64,000 nt of DNA from Frateuria terrea (GCF_900115705.1 NZ_FOXL01000010.1:1-64000); one strand, 5' to 3'; shown: positions 36,112 through 47,236, numbered from the stretch's first letter. The notes: generated by a model not told the origin, from the letters alone. A program made the numbers and translations.

Positions 36112-36603
36112 ATGACAGACCTGATCACCCTTGGTTGGCGGGAACGCCTGGCGCTGCCGCAGTTGGGCATCGGCATGCTCAAGGCCAAGCTCGATACGGG
36201 TGCGCGCTCGAGCGCGCTGCACGTGGATGCGCTGGAGGCCGTCGAGCGCGACGGCGCCACCTGGCTGCGCTTTTCGCTTACCCTCGGCCGGCACCAGCGC
36301 CGCGTGGTGCGGTGCGAAGCGCCCGCGTCGGGCCGGCGGATGGTCACCGACACCGGCGGGCACGGCACCGAGCGCTGGTTCGTGCGCAGCGAGGTGCTGC
36401 TGGCCGGCGAGCGCTTCTCCATCGAGATCAGCCTTACCGATCGCCGGCACATGCTGTTTCCCATGCTGCTGGGCCGCAGCGCGCTGCTCGGGCGCTTCGT
36501 GGTCGATCCCTCGCTTTCCTACACCCTGCCACGTCCGCAACCCGCGTTCGCCGAGCCGGCGCTGCGGCTCGTCCACGAACGCCACCACGGCCAGTGCCCA
36601 TGA
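36112..36603 (+). CDS. rimB: RimB-like retropepsin-type protease, RimK partner
   Basis: A 163-aa protein of the family once called ATP-dependent zinc protease (PF05618), now described in Pseudomonas as the aspartic endopeptidase RimB that trims RimK-added glutamates from ribosomal protein S6. The catalytic motif is [11 protein letters not shown] at residues 28-38, followed by [15 protein letters not shown] in the C-terminal half. The stop overlaps the rimK start as ATGA, so the writer and eraser are translationally coupled. ATG 36112 is chosen as the only Met in frame close to the domain. Confidence 0.88.
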   Translation: MTDLITLGWRERLALPQLGIGMLKAKLDTGARSSALHVDALEAVERDGATWLRFSLTLGRHQRRVVRCEAPASGRRMVTDTGGHGTERWFVRSEVLLAGERFSIEISLTDRRHMLFPMLLGRSALLGRFVVDPSLSYTLPRPQPAFAEPALRLVHERHHGQCP

Positions 36604-37478
36604 AGATCGCGATCCTCTCGCGCAACACGCGGCTTTACTCGACCCGTCGCCTGGTCGAGGCCGCGCGCGAACGCAACCACGTGGTGCGCGTGCTCGACCC
36701 ACTGCGCTGCTACGTCCGCATTGCCCCGGACAACGTGTCGATCCGCTACAAGGGCAAGGCGTTGCGCGAGATCGACGCGGTGATCCCGCGCATCGGCACC
36801 ACCACCACCTTCTACGGCACCGCCGTATTGCGCCAGCTGGAAATGATGGGCGTGTACACACCCAACTCCTCCGACGCCGTGCTGCGCGCGCGCGACAAGC
36901 TGCGTGCCCTGCAGATCCTCGCCTCGCACGGGCTGGACATGCCGGTGACCGTGTTCGGCGACAACCCGGACGACACCAACGACGTGCTCGCGATGCTCGG
37001 CGAGCCGCCGCACGTCATCAAGCTCAACGAAGGCAGCCAGGGCACCGGCGTGGTGCTGGCCGAGAAGCGCAGCGCCTCGCAGAGCGTGATCGAGGCCTTC
37101 CGCGGGCTGTACGCCAACTTCCTGGTGCAGGAGTTCATCGCCGAGGCCAACGGCAGTGACCTGCGCTGCTTCGTGGTCGGCAAGAAGGTGATCGCCGCCA
37201 TGCAGCGCGAAGCCAGCCCCGGGGACTTCCGTGCCAACCTGCACCGCGGCGGCAGCGCGGTGAAGGCGACCCTCAGTACGGAGGAAAAGCGCATCGCGAT
37301 CAGGGCCGCCGGCGCGCTTGGCCTGGGGATCGCCGGCGTGGACCTGCTGCGCTCCAGGCGCGGCCCGCTGCTCCTGGAAGTGAACGCCTCGCCGGGCCTG
37401 GAGGGCATCGAGACGGCCACCGGCGTGGATGTTTCCGGCCATATCATCCGGCACCTGGAGGAGCAGGCGGGCGCCTGA
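36600..37478 (+). CDS. rimK: ribosomal protein S6 alpha-L-glutamate ligase
   Basis: A 292-aa ATP-grasp ligase that adds glutamates to the C-terminus of ribosomal protein S6. Seen: MKIAILSRN at the start, [19 protein letters not shown], the ATP-binding [16 protein letters not shown] loop, [16 protein letters not shown] and [15 protein letters not shown] with Mg ligands. Length matches E. coli RimK. It follows rimB by overlap. The downstream two-component gene pair is separated by 302 bp with its own promoter features. Confidence 0.93.
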   Translation: MKIAILSRNTRLYSTRRLVEAARERNHVVRVLDPLRCYVRIAPDNVSIRYKGKALREIDAVIPRIGTTTTFYGTAVLRQLEMMGVYTPNSSDAVLRARDKLRALQILASHGLDMPVTVFGDNPDDTNDVLAMLGEPPHVIKLNEGSQGTGVVLAEKRSASQSVIEAFRGLYANFLVQEFIAEANGSDLRCFVVGKKVIAAMQREASPGDFRANLHRGGSAVKATLSTEEKRIAIRAAGALGLGIAGVDLLRSRRGPLLLEVNASPGLEGIETATGVDVSGHIIRHLEEQAGA

Positions 37479-37549
37479 GCTTTTCTTCACGCCCGCGGCA
37501 CTAGAACGGGCGCGCCGGGCCTGTCGGTTAACAGGCGCGTGAGCCGGGA

Positions 37550-37582
37550 TTAACTGCACCGTAACCGGACGGGCCCTATAAA
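37550..37582 (+). promoter_or_regulatory. PhoP-box-like direct repeat with TATAAA -10
   Basis: TTAAC and GTAAC half-sites lie about 11 bp apart (37550-37565), followed after 11 nt by TATAAA (37577-37582). An 11-bp direct repeat placed at the -35 position is the architecture of OmpR/PhoP-family activated promoters. The next genes encode such a regulator, so autoregulation is likely (inference). The rest of the 302-bp gap has no supported ORF; another TTAAG pair lies at about 37735-37755. Confidence 0.42.
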
Positions 37583-37780
37583 GACTCCACTGCAATGTGC
37601 TGGCGCCGGCCTTGGGTCCGGAACCGGCAGATTCGGTATCGGGGCAGTAAGCTTGGGCCCAGGTGCAGCGACGCGAGTCGGGCATCTGGGCCTTTTTATT
37701 GGCCGCAGCAGCCGGCCGCCCGTACGGCAAGCTTGTTAAGCTTGCTTCCTTAAGCGGGCCAGTGGCCTTTGGAGTGGCGC

Positions 37781-38467
37781 ATGCGTGTCCTTGTGATCGA
37801 AGACAACAGCGATATCGCGACCAACATCGGCGATTACCTCGAGGACCGCGGCCACGTGGTCGACTTCGCCGGCGATGGCGTGACCGGCCTGCACCTGGCG
37901 GTGGTGCACGATTTCGACGTGATCGTGCTGGATCTCACCCTGCCGGGCATGGACGGCCTGGACGTGGCGCGCAAGCTGCGCCACGAGGCGCACAAGCAGA
38001 CTCCGGTGCTGATGCTGACCGCGCGCGACGCGCTGGAGCAGAAGCTCACCGGTTTCGAGTCCGGCGCCGACGACTACATGACCAAGCCGTTCGCGCTGCA
38101 GGAACTGGCCGCGCGCCTGGAAGTGCTGGCGCGCCGTGGCAAGGGTCCGCAGAGCCGCGTGCTCAAGGTGGCCGACCTCACCTACAACCTGGACACGCTC
38201 ACCGTCAGCCGCGACGGCAAGTCGATCCAGCTGAACCCGATCGGCCTGAAGCTGCTGCAGGCGCTGATGGAGGCCAGCCCCTCGGTGGTCACCCGGCAGG
38301 ACCTGGAGCAGCGCGTATGGGGCGAGGAACTGCCCGACAGCGATTCCCTGCGCGTGCACATCCACGGCCTGCGCGCGGCGATCGACAAGCCGTTCGACAA
38401 GCCGCTGATCCACACCCGCCACGGCATCGGTTACCGCATGGTCGAGCCGGATGCTGTCCAGGCGTAA
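37781..38467 (+). CDS. OmpR/PhoP-family response regulator
   Basis: A 228-aa regulator. The receiver domain has the acidic pair near residues 8-9 (VIEDNSD), the phospho-acceptor Asp in VLDLTLPGMDG at about residue 51, and the Lys in MTKPFA at about 102. A winged helix fills the C-terminus (VVTRQDLEQRVWG, DSLRVHIHGLRAAID, GIGYRM). ATG 37781 is chosen; GGAG is 6 nt upstream. It overlaps the histidine kinase gene by 17 bp, so both are translated together. A PhoP-like direct repeat lies 200 bp upstream. Confidence 0.92.
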   Translation: MRVLVIEDNSDIATNIGDYLEDRGHVVDFAGDGVTGLHLAVVHDFDVIVLDLTLPGMDGLDVARKLRHEAHKQTPVLMLTARDALEQKLTGFESGADDYMTKPFALQELAARLEVLARRGKGPQSRVLKVADLTYNLDTLTVSRDGKSIQLNPIGLKLLQALMEASPSVVTRQDLEQRVWGEELPDSDSLRVHIHGLRAAIDKPFDKPLIHTRHGIGYRMVEPDAVQA

Positions 38468-39749
38468 GCTGCGGTTCCGCCTGATCGTCTCCTTCGCGCT
38501 GTTCGGCTTCGGCCTCAGCGCGTTGTTTGCGTTTGCGGCGCTGAACATCCGTTCGCGGGTGGAGGACCAATTGGTCAACTCCAGCCTGATGGACGATGCG
38601 AAGTACGCCAACCACTTCGCCCAGGAGCATCCGGACGCGCCCGGTCCCGGTTCGCGCCTGCTGACCGGCACGACCAAGAGCGACCGCACGCTCTACAAGC
38701 TGCCGTTGTCGTGGCAGAACCTGGCCAACGACAACGGCGTGCACGACATCATCGAGCAGGGCGAAGACGGCAAGCGGCATCACTACAAGCTGGCCGTGTA
38801 CCGCGAAAAGGGCATCATCAGCTTCGTCCGCTACGACGTCACGCGCGAGGAACTGGGCAAGCAGCAGCTGCTGATCAGCGTGATCGGCGCGGTGTTCCTG
38901 TTCGGGTTGCTTTCGCTGGTACTGGGCCTGTGGCTCTCGCGCAAGGTGTTGAAGCCGGTCAGCGAACTGGCCGCTCGGCTGCGCGACTTCCGCAAGGCCG
39001 GCAAGGCCGAGCCGCTGGCCCCCCACTTTGCCGACGACGAGGTGGGCGAGTTGGCGCTGGCGCTGGACGAATACGCCGCGCGGCTGACCGCGATGGTCGA
39101 GCGGGACCGCGAATTCAACTCCGACGTCAGCCACGAGTTGCGCACGCCGCTGGCGGTGATCGCCAGCACCACCGAACTGCTGCAAGGTTCGCCGGACCTC
39201 ACCGACAAGCTGCGCGAGCGGCTCAAGCGCATCGAGCGCTCTTCGCGCCAGGCCACCGAGCTGATCGAGGCGTTGCTGCTGCTCTCGCGCGCCGAGCGGC
39301 GCGGGCCCACGCGCGGCGAAACCACCGAAGTGGCCAAGGTGGCCGCCGACGTGATCGAGAGCCAGCGACCGCAGATGCGCGACAAGCCGCTGGACATCGA
39401 GCTGACGGTGAACGAGGCGGTGAGTGTGAACGCGCCGGCGTCGGTGCTGTCGGTCGCGCTCACCAACCTGATCGGCAACGCGATCAAGTACACGCTCGAA
39501 GGCATGGTGCGGGTGGAGATCGGCAGCGGCCGCATCGAGGTGATCGACACCGGCCCCGGGATCAAGCCGGAGGACGCCGAGCGGCTGTTCCAGCGCGGCG
39601 TGCGTGGCGAGGGCGCCGGCGGCAGCGGCGCCGGGCTGGGGCTGGCCATCGTGCGCCGGCTGTGCGACCTGTACGGCTGGCAGGTATCGATGCGCCCGCG
39701 CAGCGGTGCCAATGGCGCCATCGCCAGCCTGGTGTTCGAACCCGCCTGA
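38451..39749 (+). CDS. sensor histidine kinase
   Basis: A 432-aa transmembrane kinase and cognate of the preceding regulator. Two transmembrane helices (about residues 11-31 and 143-164) bound a periplasmic sensor region of about 110 residues. Then come a HAMP-like linker, the HisKA motif SHELRTPLAVIAS with the phospho-His near residue 226, and HATPase N (NLIGNAIKYT), G1 (DTGPGI) and G2 (GAGLGLAIV) boxes. The N-terminus MLSRRKLRFR is positively charged. The signal is unknown; PhoQ-like envelope stress or cation sensing is a guess. Confidence 0.92.
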   Translation: MLSRRKLRFRLIVSFALFGFGLSALFAFAALNIRSRVEDQLVNSSLMDDAKYANHFAQEHPDAPGPGSRLLTGTTKSDRTLYKLPLSWQNLANDNGVHDIIEQGEDGKRHHYKLAVYREKGIISFVRYDVTREELGKQQLLISVIGAVFLFGLLSLVLGLWLSRKVLKPVSELAARLRDFRKAGKAEPLAPHFADDEVGELALALDEYAARLTAMVERDREFNSDVSHELRTPLAVIASTTELLQGSPDLTDKLRERLKRIERSSRQATELIEALLLLSRAERRGPTRGETTEVAKVAADVIESQRPQMRDKPLDIELTVNEAVSVNAPASVLSVALTNLIGNAIKYTLEGMVRVEIGSGRIEVIDTGPGIKPEDAERLFQRGVRGEGAGGSGAGLGLAIVRRLCDLYGWQVSMRPRSGANGAIASLVFEPA

Positions 39750-39770
39750 TCGTCAGCTGGCGGAGGCCCG

Positions 39771-39828
39771 CTCCTTCTCCCCTCCGGGGAGAGGGTCGGG
39801 TGAGGGGCCGGGGCTCGCGGAAAAGCTC
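39771..39828. repeat. REP-like palindromic repeat, copy 2
   Basis: Hairpin CTCCCCTCCGGGGAGAGG followed by GGGTGAGGGGCCGGGGCTCG. Nearly the same layout as copies at 32391, 42405 and 47180. It lies between the histidine kinase stop and the ilvE terminator. Confidence 0.75.
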
Positions 39829-39840
39829 GTGACCCAAAAC

Positions 39841-39868
39841 AAAAGGCCGCCCGGTTGGGCGGCCTTTT
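39841..39868. terminator. bidirectional intrinsic terminator (kinase / ilvE)
   Basis: AAAAGGCCGCCC and GGGCGGCCTTTT form a perfect 12-bp stem with a 4-nt loop. It serves both convergent units. Confidence 0.9.
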
Positions 39869-39907
39869 CGCTCCGGTGAGCCAAAGCCCGGCGACGCCGC
39901 ACTCCGC

Positions 39908-40828
39908 TCAGACAGGCTCCAGCCAGCCCCATTGGTCGTTGGTACGCCCGTCGAACAAGCCGAAGTACAACTCCTGCAGCCGCCGCGTCACACGCCCGGC
40001 GCTGCCGTTGCCGACCTGCTTGCCGTCGATCGAGCGGATCGGCGTGACCTCGGCCGCGGTACCGCACATCAGCACCTCGTCGGCCAGATACAGGTACTCA
40101 CGCGGCAGGTCGCGCTCGATTACCTCGATGCCATCCTCGCGCGCCAGCGTCTTCAACGTATCGCGCGTAATACCCGTAAGAATCGATGCGCTGGCCGGCG
40201 TGGTATGCAGCACGCCGTCGAAGACCAGGAACAGGTTCTCGCCCGCGCCCTCGCTGAGCAGGCCTGTATTGGCCAGCGCGATACCCTCGCCGAAACCGAG
40301 CCGGCGCGCCTCGCGCGCGATCAGCTGGCCGGAAAGATAGTTGCCGCCGGCCTTGGCGCCGGCCGGGATGGTGTTGGGCGCGAAGCGCTGCCAGCTCGAC
40401 ACGCAGGCGGTGATGCCCTGTTCCAGCGCCTCCGGCCCGAGGTACGGGCCCATCGGCCAGGCCGCCACGGCGACGTCGATCGGTGTTTCCGCCGAGAGGC
40501 CGAAACCGCCCAGGCCGCGATAGGCCACCGGGCGCAGGTAGGCCGCGGTCAGGCCGTTCTTCTTGATCACCTCGCGGCAGGCCGTGCCCAGCTCATCCTG
40601 CGAGCAGGGCAGCACCATGTCATAGATCCTGGCCGACTGGTACAGGCGCTTGAGATGGTCGGTCAGGCGGAAGATCGCCGCACCGTCGGGCGTGGCGTAG
40701 CTGCGGATGCCTTCGAACACGGAAGAGCCGTAATGCAGCGCATGCGACATCACGTGGGTGGTGGCTTCGCGCCACGGCTTGATCGCGCCGTTCTGCCAGA
40801 TCCACTCGGGGTATTGCTGCGCCATCAC
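39908..40828 (-). CDS. ilvE: branched-chain-amino-acid aminotransferase
   Basis: A 306-aa class IV PLP enzyme that transfers amino groups between Glu and the ketoacids of Val, Leu and Ile. The PLP lysine motif AKAGGNYLSGQLIA, the family block GLLSEGAGENLFLVFDG and the N-terminal HYGSSVFEGIRSY are all present, with length equal to E. coli IlvE. It begins a - strand row with a DUF4124 gene and metF upstream. A bidirectional terminator follows. Confidence 0.95.
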   Translation of the reverse strand: MMAQQYPEWIWQNGAIKPWREATTHVMSHALHYGSSVFEGIRSYATPDGAAIFRLTDHLKRLYQSARIYDMVLPCSQDELGTACREVIKKNGLTAAYLRPVAYRGLGGFGLSAETPIDVAVAAWPMGPYLGPEALEQGITACVSSWQRFAPNTIPAGAKAGGNYLSGQLIAREARRLGFGEGIALANTGLLSEGAGENLFLVFDGVLHTTPASASILTGITRDTLKTLAREDGIEVIERDLPREYLYLADEVLMCGTAAEVTPIRSIDGKQVGNGSAGRVTRRLQELYFGLFDGRTNDQWGWLEPV

Positions 40829-40885
40829 GATTCTCCTTGCAGGGGACCGCTCATGATAGCGCCGGGCGCCATCCCCCGCGCGTGC

Positions 40886-41383
40886 CTACGGCCGGCGCAG
40901 CCACAGGCAACCGGCATGCGGCTCGATAGCGAACCGCGTGTCGCCGCTGCCCTCGCCAGGGTCCACCGCCGTATGGACGACCAGTTGCGAACTGCCATCG
41001 TCCGGCAGCTCGATGCCGACCAGTGGCCGTTGCATCAACGCGGCCAGTGAGCGGATGTCCGCCACCGCGGCGTGCTCGCCGTAGCCGGCCCAGAGGATCA
41101 GGCCGGCCAGGCGATTGGGATCGCGATTGGCAAAGGCGTCGACCACCGCCGCGCGCAACTCCTCCGCGTCCGCCGCGCAGGTAGTGGCCGGCGGGCGTAG
41201 CGAGGGCGCGGCATCGGTGCCTGACGAGGGCGGTGCAGGCGTCGCCTGCAGGTTGGCGCACGGCTGGTCGGTGAACACCGGGTGGCCATCGGCAGCAATG
41301 CAGTGGTAAATGGGCGTCTGCGCCCGTGCGGGCACGGCGATCAGGACCAACAGCAGCAGGGCGGCGAGGCGCAGCGTCGACAT
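40886..41383 (-). CDS. DUF4124 domain-containing exported protein
   Basis: A 165-aa exported protein. The signal peptide is LRLAALLLLVLIAVPARAQ and the mature N-terminus PIYHCIAADGHPVFTDQPC is the DUF4124 pattern, with a conserved Cys pair. The rest is acidic and Ala-rich and ends CLWLRRP with another Cys, so disulfides are possible. Start 41383 is chosen because the signal peptide begins there and it avoids overlap with metF. Function is unknown; many Xanthomonadales genomes carry several DUF4124 proteins. Confidence 0.7.
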   Translation of the reverse strand: MSTLRLAALLLLVLIAVPARAQTPIYHCIAADGHPVFTDQPCANLQATPAPPSSGTDAAPSLRPPATTCAADAEELRAAVVDAFANRDPNRLAGLILWAGYGEHAAVADIRSLAALMQRPLVGIELPDDGSSQLVVHTAVDPGEGSGDTRFAIEPHAGCLWLRRP

Positions 41384-41414
41384 CGGCCGAGCATAGCCGC
41401 CCGGCGAGCATGCT

Positions 41415-42239
41415 TCAGTGCAGTTGCGCAAGCACCGCTTGCGTAGCCCTGGCTCGGTTCAGCGTGTAGAAGTGCAGCCCCGGCGCGCCGCCCTCGAGCA
41501 GACGCCGGCACAGCTGCGCCACCACCTCGGCACCGAGTGCGCGGATCGACTCGGCATCGTCGCCGTGGGCCTGCATGCGCTTGGCGATCCAGCGTGGAAT
41601 CTCGGCGCCGCAGGCATCGGAGAAGCGCTTGAGCTGGCTGAAGTTGGTGATCGGCATGATGCCCGGCACGATCGGCACGGCGACGCCCAGCCGGCGCACG
41701 TCGTCGATGAAGCGGAAATACGCATCCGGGTTGAAAAAGTACTGTGTGATCGCGCCGTCGGCGCCCGCATCGACCTTGGCCTTGAAGTGGGCGAGGTCGC
41801 GCAGCGCATCCTCGGCCTGCGGATGGGTCTCGGGATAGGCCGCCACCTCGATGCGGAAATGCTCGCCCGAGTGCTCGCGGATGAAGGCCACCAGCTCGGC
41901 CGCATAGCGGAAGTCGCCCGGCGATGCCATGCCCGAGGGCAGGTCGCCGCGCAGCGCCACGATGCGGCGGTAGCCGGCCGCGCGATAGCCTTCCAGCAGC
42001 GCGGCGATCTCCGCACGCGTGCCGCCCATGCACGACAGGTGCGGCGCCACCGAAAGGCCGTGTTCGCCATGCAGCCGCGCCACCGTGTCGCCGGTGTAGC
42101 TCAGCGTGGAACCGCCCGCGCCGAAGGTGACCGAGACATAGTCCGGCGCGTATGCCTTCAGCACCTGCGCGGCGCGGTCGAGCTGCGCGCGCTGTTCGTC
42201 GGTCTTGGGCGGGAAGAATTCGAAGCTGATGGCCGGCAT
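41415..42239 (-). CDS. metF: 5,10-methylenetetrahydrofolate reductase
   Basis: A 274-aa FAD enzyme that makes 5-methyl-THF for methionine synthesis. Family blocks: [52 protein letters not shown], and [17 protein letters not shown]. It lies 276 bp downstream of ahcY on the same strand, so the two activated-methyl-cycle genes are neighbours. The gap contains two REP-like repeats and the ahcY terminator, which makes read-through from the ahcY transcript less likely. Confidence 0.95.
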   Translation of the reverse strand: MPAISFEFFPPKTDEQRAQLDRAAQVLKAYAPDYVSVTFGAGGSTLSYTGDTVARLHGEHGLSVAPHLSCMGGTRAEIAALLEGYRAAGYRRIVALRGDLPSGMASPGDFRYAAELVAFIREHSGEHFRIEVAAYPETHPQAEDALRDLAHFKAKVDAGADGAITQYFFNPDAYFRFIDDVRRLGVAVPIVPGIMPITNFSQLKRFSDACGAEIPRWIAKRMQAHGDDAESIRALGAEVVAQLCRRLLEGGAPGLHFYTLNRARATQAVLAQLH

Positions 42240-42326
42240 CGGGCGGAGTCCCTGTGGTGCGTGCCGCGCATCTTATACGTTCATCGCGATGAAGCGATAG
42301 ATGGACCGGCGGCTTCGTCGCCAGAG

Positions 42327-42362
42327 CAGCCCTCACCCAATCCTCCCCCCCGCGGGAGAGGG
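42327..42362. repeat. REP-like repeat, inverted copy 3a
   Basis: A reverse-orientation copy: CCTCACCCAATCCTCCC, then CGCGGGAGAGGG. It pairs with copy 3b 42 bp away in opposite orientation, a BIME-like arrangement. Confidence 0.6.
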
Positions 42363-42404
42363 ATCAACGCGGCCGGCCGCCGGGTGCTCGGTGCGCCATC
42401 GACA

Positions 42405-42464
42405 GGCTCCCTCTCCCCTCCGGGAGAGGGTGGGGGTGCGGGGCGGGGCTTGCCGGAAGTTGAG
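42405..42464. repeat. REP-like repeat, copy 3b
   Basis: Hairpin CTCTCCCCTCCGGGAGAGG with tail GTGCGGGGCGGGGCTTGC, matching the copies at 39771 and 47180. It lies directly before the ahcY terminator. Confidence 0.72.
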
Positions 42465-42467
42465 CCG

Positions 42468-42494
42468 AAAAAAAGGGCCGCATCGCTGCGGCCC
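42468..42494 (-). terminator. intrinsic terminator of ahcY
   Basis: On the - strand GGGCCGCA pairs with TGCGGCCC around a 4-nt loop and is followed by seven T, 22 nt past the ahcY stop. Confidence 0.9.
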
Positions 42495-42515
42495 CATTTC
42501 GCGAAAGCGGATCGC

Positions 42516-43955
<1,440 letters not shown>

Positions 43956-44008
43956 GCTTGTCTCCGGTTCTTTGGGGAACCTGCGCCGGTGCGGGCGAAG
44001 GTCCGCAT

Positions 44009-44080
44009 GGGTGAGCGCCGTTGCTGCACATGTCCGCCGAGCCTGGCCGTCGCACGACGGTCGCAGCGCCCCTCGGTGGG
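44009..44080 (-). promoter_or_regulatory. SAH riboswitch upstream of ahcY
   Basis: On the - strand the leader holds the conserved blocks of the S-adenosylhomocysteine riboswitch in order: CCGAGGGGCGCTGCGAC, a small hairpin (CCGTCGTGCGACGG), CCAGGCTCGG and ACGGCGCTCACC. The CCGAG/CTCGG pairing and the GCGC-containing pseudoknot are both possible. It lies 54-125 nt before the ahcY ATG, the classic position; this element turns on ahcY when SAH binds. Confidence 0.9.
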
Positions 44081-44094
44081 CACGAAAGGGAGGC

Positions 44095-44100
44095 ATTATA
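44095..44100 (-). promoter_or_regulatory. -10 hexamer of the ahcY promoter
   Basis: A perfect TATAAT on the - strand lies 14 nt upstream of the riboswitch, so transcription would start just before the aptamer. The -35 region is weak (CCTGCA at 44118-44123). Confidence 0.65.
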
Positions 44101-44231
44101 ACGTGCCACCGGCCCCATGCAGGCGCGGCGGCAGGCGCGCGCGACCGTGCACGAAACCCTCTCGCGCCGTTCATCGTGTTGCACTGCATCATCCTGCGGT
44201 AGTCTTCACGGACGCCCACCGGAGGATCCCC

Positions 44232-46976
44232 ATGGAAGCCAGCCGCGACGTCGACTACCTGCCGCACGACGGTCCCCTGCGCGAGGACGTCGGCAGGCTC
44301 GGCCGGCTGGTCGGGCTGATGCTGGCCGAGCAGGGCGGCGAGGCTTTCTTCGAGCGCGTCGAAGCGGTACGCCAGGCCGCCATTCGGCGTCGCCGCGAAG
44401 GCGAACCCGTGGCCGCGCTGTCCGGCGCGCTGGACGATCTGCAAACCGACGAGGCCGAGGCGCTGGCGCGCGCCTTCGCCACCTACTTCCAGGCGGTGAA
44501 CACCGCTGAGCGCGTGCACCGCATCCGCCGCCGCCGCGACTACCAGCGCGAAGGCCGCGCGCCGCAGCCCGAATCGCTGCTGGACGTGCTGGGCCGGCTC
44601 AAGGCCGAGGGCGTCGGCGCGGACGAACTGCTGGGCTGGCTCGCGCGGCTGTGGATCGAGCCGGTGTTCACCGCCCATCCCACCGAGGCGGTGCGCCGCT
44701 CGCTGCTGGAGAAGGAGCAGGCGATCGTGCGCGCGCTGGTCGACGGCTTCGACCCGGGCCGCACGCCGCAGGAGCGGGCCGAGGACGAGGACCGCATCTA
44801 CATGGCGCTCTCCACCGGTTGGCAGACCGCCGAGGCCTCGCCGGTGCGGCCGACCGTGCAGGACGAGCACCACCACGTCGGCTTCTACCTGGCCAATCCG
44901 ATCTACCGCATCGTGCCGGCACTGTACGAGTCGCTCGCCGACGCACTGCAGTCGGTCTATGGCGTAGCCACGCCGTTGCCGCGCCTGCTCGGCTTCGCCA
45001 GCTGGGTCGGCGGCGACATGGACGGCAATCCCAACGTTGGCGCGGACACCATCGCCGCCAGTCTGGCCACCCAGCGCGCGCACGTGCTGGAGCACTACGT
45101 CTCCGACGTGGCCGGGCTGGCGCGGCTGCTCAGCCAGACCGAGGGGCGGGTGGCGGTCGATGCGCAGCTCGCCGCGCGCCTGGCCGATTACCGCGAACGT
45201 TTCCCGCAGGCCGCCGCGCGCATCCGGCCGCGCCATGCCGACATGCCCTACCGCTGCCTGCTCACCCTGATCGGCGCGCGGCTGGAGGCGACCGGGGAGA
45301 ACGATCACGCCGAAGGCTATGCCTCGCCTGCGGAACTGCTCGACGACCTGCAGCTGATCGACCGCAGCCTGCTCGCCCACCGCGGCCTGCATGCCGGTGC
45401 CTATGCCGTGCGCCGGCTGATCTGGCGCGTGCGCACTTTCGGTTTCCACCTGGCGCGGCTGGACGTGCGGCAGGACTCGCGCGTGCATGACGATGCGCTG
45501 GCCGCGCTGCTGGGCGACGACGCATGGCCCGACCAGCCGGCGGAGGAGCGCGCACGGCAGCTGTCCGCCTATGCGGCGGGCCAGGCGCGCTTCGCGATCG
45601 GCCACGCCGAAGTGGTGACCGGCCTCTACGACGTGTTCGTCACCCTGGGCGATGCGCGCCGGCGCTACGGCAACGACGCGATCGGGCTCTATGTCATCAG
45701 CATGGCCCGCTCGGCGGCTGACGTGCTCGCCGTGCTGGCCCTGGCACGCTATGGCGGCCTGGTGGCGCCCGTCGCGTCATCCCGTGTTTCGCCGGGCGAC
45801 GAAACTGGCAGCTCGGTACCGCTCGACATCGCGCCGTTGTTCGAAACCATCGACGATCTTGTCCATGCGCCAGCCACGTTGCAGGCGCTGCTCGGCGACC
45901 CGGTCTACCGGGCGCACCTGCAATCGCGCGGCGACCGCCAGTGGGTGATGCTCGGCTACTCCGACAGCGGCAAGGACGGCGGCACGCTGGCCTCGCGCTG
46001 GGCGCTGCAACGCGCCCAGGTCGAACTGCTGGAGGTGGCGAAGGACGTCGGCATTCGCCTGGTCTTCTTCCACGGCCGCGGCGGCTCTGCCAGCCGCGGC
46101 GGCGGCCGCATGGCGCCGGCGCTGATGTCCTCGCCGCGCGGCTCGGTCGCCGGCGTGCTGCGCGTGACCGAGCAGGGTGAGGTGATCCACCGCAAGTACG
46201 GCATCCGCGCACTGGCCTTGCGCAATCTCGAGCAAACGGCAAGCGCCGTGCTGCGCGCGTCGCTGCGCCCGCGCGAGGAGGAACCGCGCGAAGCAGCCTG
46301 GCGTGAGCGCATGGAGGTGCTCGCCGCGTACAGCCGCCGGCACTACCGCGCACTGGTCGATCGCGAGGGCTTCGTCGATTATTTCCGCAGTGCCACGCCG
46401 ATCGACGTGGTCGAGCGCATGACCCTCGGCTCGCGCCCGGCCAGCCGCCGCAGCATGCGCGGCGTGCAGGACCTGCGCGCGATTCCCTGGGTATTCGCCT
46501 GGACCCAGTGCCGCTCGATCATCACCGGCTGGTACGGGCTGGGCAGCGCGCTGGAGCAGGGCGCCGCCGACTTCGGTGAACCGGGGCTCATCGAGATGGC
46601 GCGCGACTGGCCGTTCCTCGCCAATGCGCTGGACGACGTGGCGATGGTGCTGGCCAAATGCGACCTGGACATCGCCGAGGCCTTCTCGCGCCTGGCCGGC
46701 GACCTGCACGCGCCGTTCTTCGCGTCGATCGGCGAGGAATTCGAGCGCACCCGCCGCTGGCTGCTCAAGCTCAAGGGCGACGACACGTTGCTGGCCGACA
46801 ACCCGCGCCTGGCGGTCTCGATCCGCCTGCGCAATCCCTACGTCGATCCCATGAGCCTGTTGACCGTCGACCTGCTCGAGCGCTGGCGCGCCGGCGGCAG
46901 CCAGGACGAGGCGCTGCTGCGCGCGCTGGTCGCCTGCGTCAACGGTGTTTCGCAAGGCTTGCAGAACACCGGTTGA
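44232..46976 (+). CDS. ppc: phosphoenolpyruvate carboxylase
   Basis: A 914-aa enzyme that carboxylates PEP to oxaloacetate, an anaplerotic step. Family blocks: [18 protein letters not shown] with the catalytic His, [46 protein letters not shown] (catalytic loop) and the C-terminal QGLQNTG. Start ATG 44232 is set by GGAGGA at 44221-44226. It is divergent from ahcY across the riboswitch region. A degraded kinase fragment lies directly downstream. Confidence 0.96.
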   Translation: MEASRDVDYLPHDGPLREDVGRLGRLVGLMLAEQGGEAFFERVEAVRQAAIRRRREGEPVAALSGALDDLQTDEAEALARAFATYFQAVNTAERVHRIRRRRDYQREGRAPQPESLLDVLGRLKAEGVGADELLGWLARLWIEPVFTAHPTEAVRRSLLEKEQAIVRALVDGFDPGRTPQERAEDEDRIYMALSTGWQTAEASPVRPTVQDEHHHVGFYLANPIYRIVPALYESLADALQSVYGVATPLPRLLGFASWVGGDMDGNPNVGADTIAASLATQRAHVLEHYVSDVAGLARLLSQTEGRVAVDAQLAARLADYRERFPQAAARIRPRHADMPYRCLLTLIGARLEATGENDHAEGYASPAELLDDLQLIDRSLLAHRGLHAGAYAVRRLIWRVRTFGFHLARLDVRQDSRVHDDALAALLGDDAWPDQPAEERARQLSAYAAGQARFAIGHAEVVTGLYDVFVTLGDARRRYGNDAIGLYVISMARSAADVLAVLALARYGGLVAPVASSRVSPGDETGSSVPLDIAPLFETIDDLVHAPATLQALLGDPVYRAHLQSRGDRQWVMLGYSDSGKDGGTLASRWALQRAQVELLEVAKDVGIRLVFFHGRGGSASRGGGRMAPALMSSPRGSVAGVLRVTEQGEVIHRKYGIRALALRNLEQTASAVLRASLRPREEEPREAAWRERMEVLAAYSRRHYRALVDREGFVDYFRSATPIDVVERMTLGSRPASRRSMRGVQDLRAIPWVFAWTQCRSIITGWYGLGSALEQGAADFGEPGLIEMARDWPFLANALDDVAMVLAKCDLDIAEAFSRLAGDLHAPFFASIGEEFERTRRWLLKLKGDDTLLADNPRLAVSIRLRNPYVDPMSLLTVDLLERWRAGGSQDEALLRALVACVNGVSQGLQNTG

Positions 46977-47153
46977 GCCTGCGCCAGCGACAATCTGTTC
47001 GTCCCGTTTTTCACCACCAAGCCGGGTGGTTCCGGCATCGGCCTGGCACTGGCACGGCAGATTGCCGAGGCGCACGACGGCGGGGTTGCATTGACGGTGC
47101 GCAGCGATGGCCAGCCAGGCGCGCTGGCGTGCCTGTGGCTGCCGCTGGGCTGA
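46977..47153 (+). pseudogene. histidine-kinase C-terminal remnant
   Basis: Right after the ppc stop, in the same frame, a 58-codon stretch reads SDNLFVPFFTTKPGGSGIGL then ALARQIAEAHDGG and ends CLWLPLG with a TGA at 47151. These are the F and G2 boxes of a histidine-kinase ATPase domain (NtrB-like group). The N, G1 and HisKA boxes are absent and there is no start codon, so it is a decayed gene end, not a working protein. Its in-frame position with ppc is probably chance. Confidence 0.8.
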
Positions 47154-47179
47154 AAATCGGCTGAAACCGGGCTTCTGCG

Positions 47180-47236
47180 TCCTCTCCCCTTCGGGGGAGC
47201 GTTGGGTGAGGCGCCGGGGGCTCGCGGGGAAGTCGA
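47180..47236. repeat. REP-like repeat, copy 4
   Basis: Hairpin CCTCTCCCCTTCGGGGGAGC with tail GGTGAGGCGCCGGGGGCTCG and then AAGTCGAG. Faces the inverted copy at 47291. Confidence 0.75.

Noticed and set aside
46977-47153. programmed read-through of ppc into the kinase fragment
   Set aside because: ppc has its complete normal C-terminus (QNTG) and the fragment is unrelated; the shared frame is likely chance.
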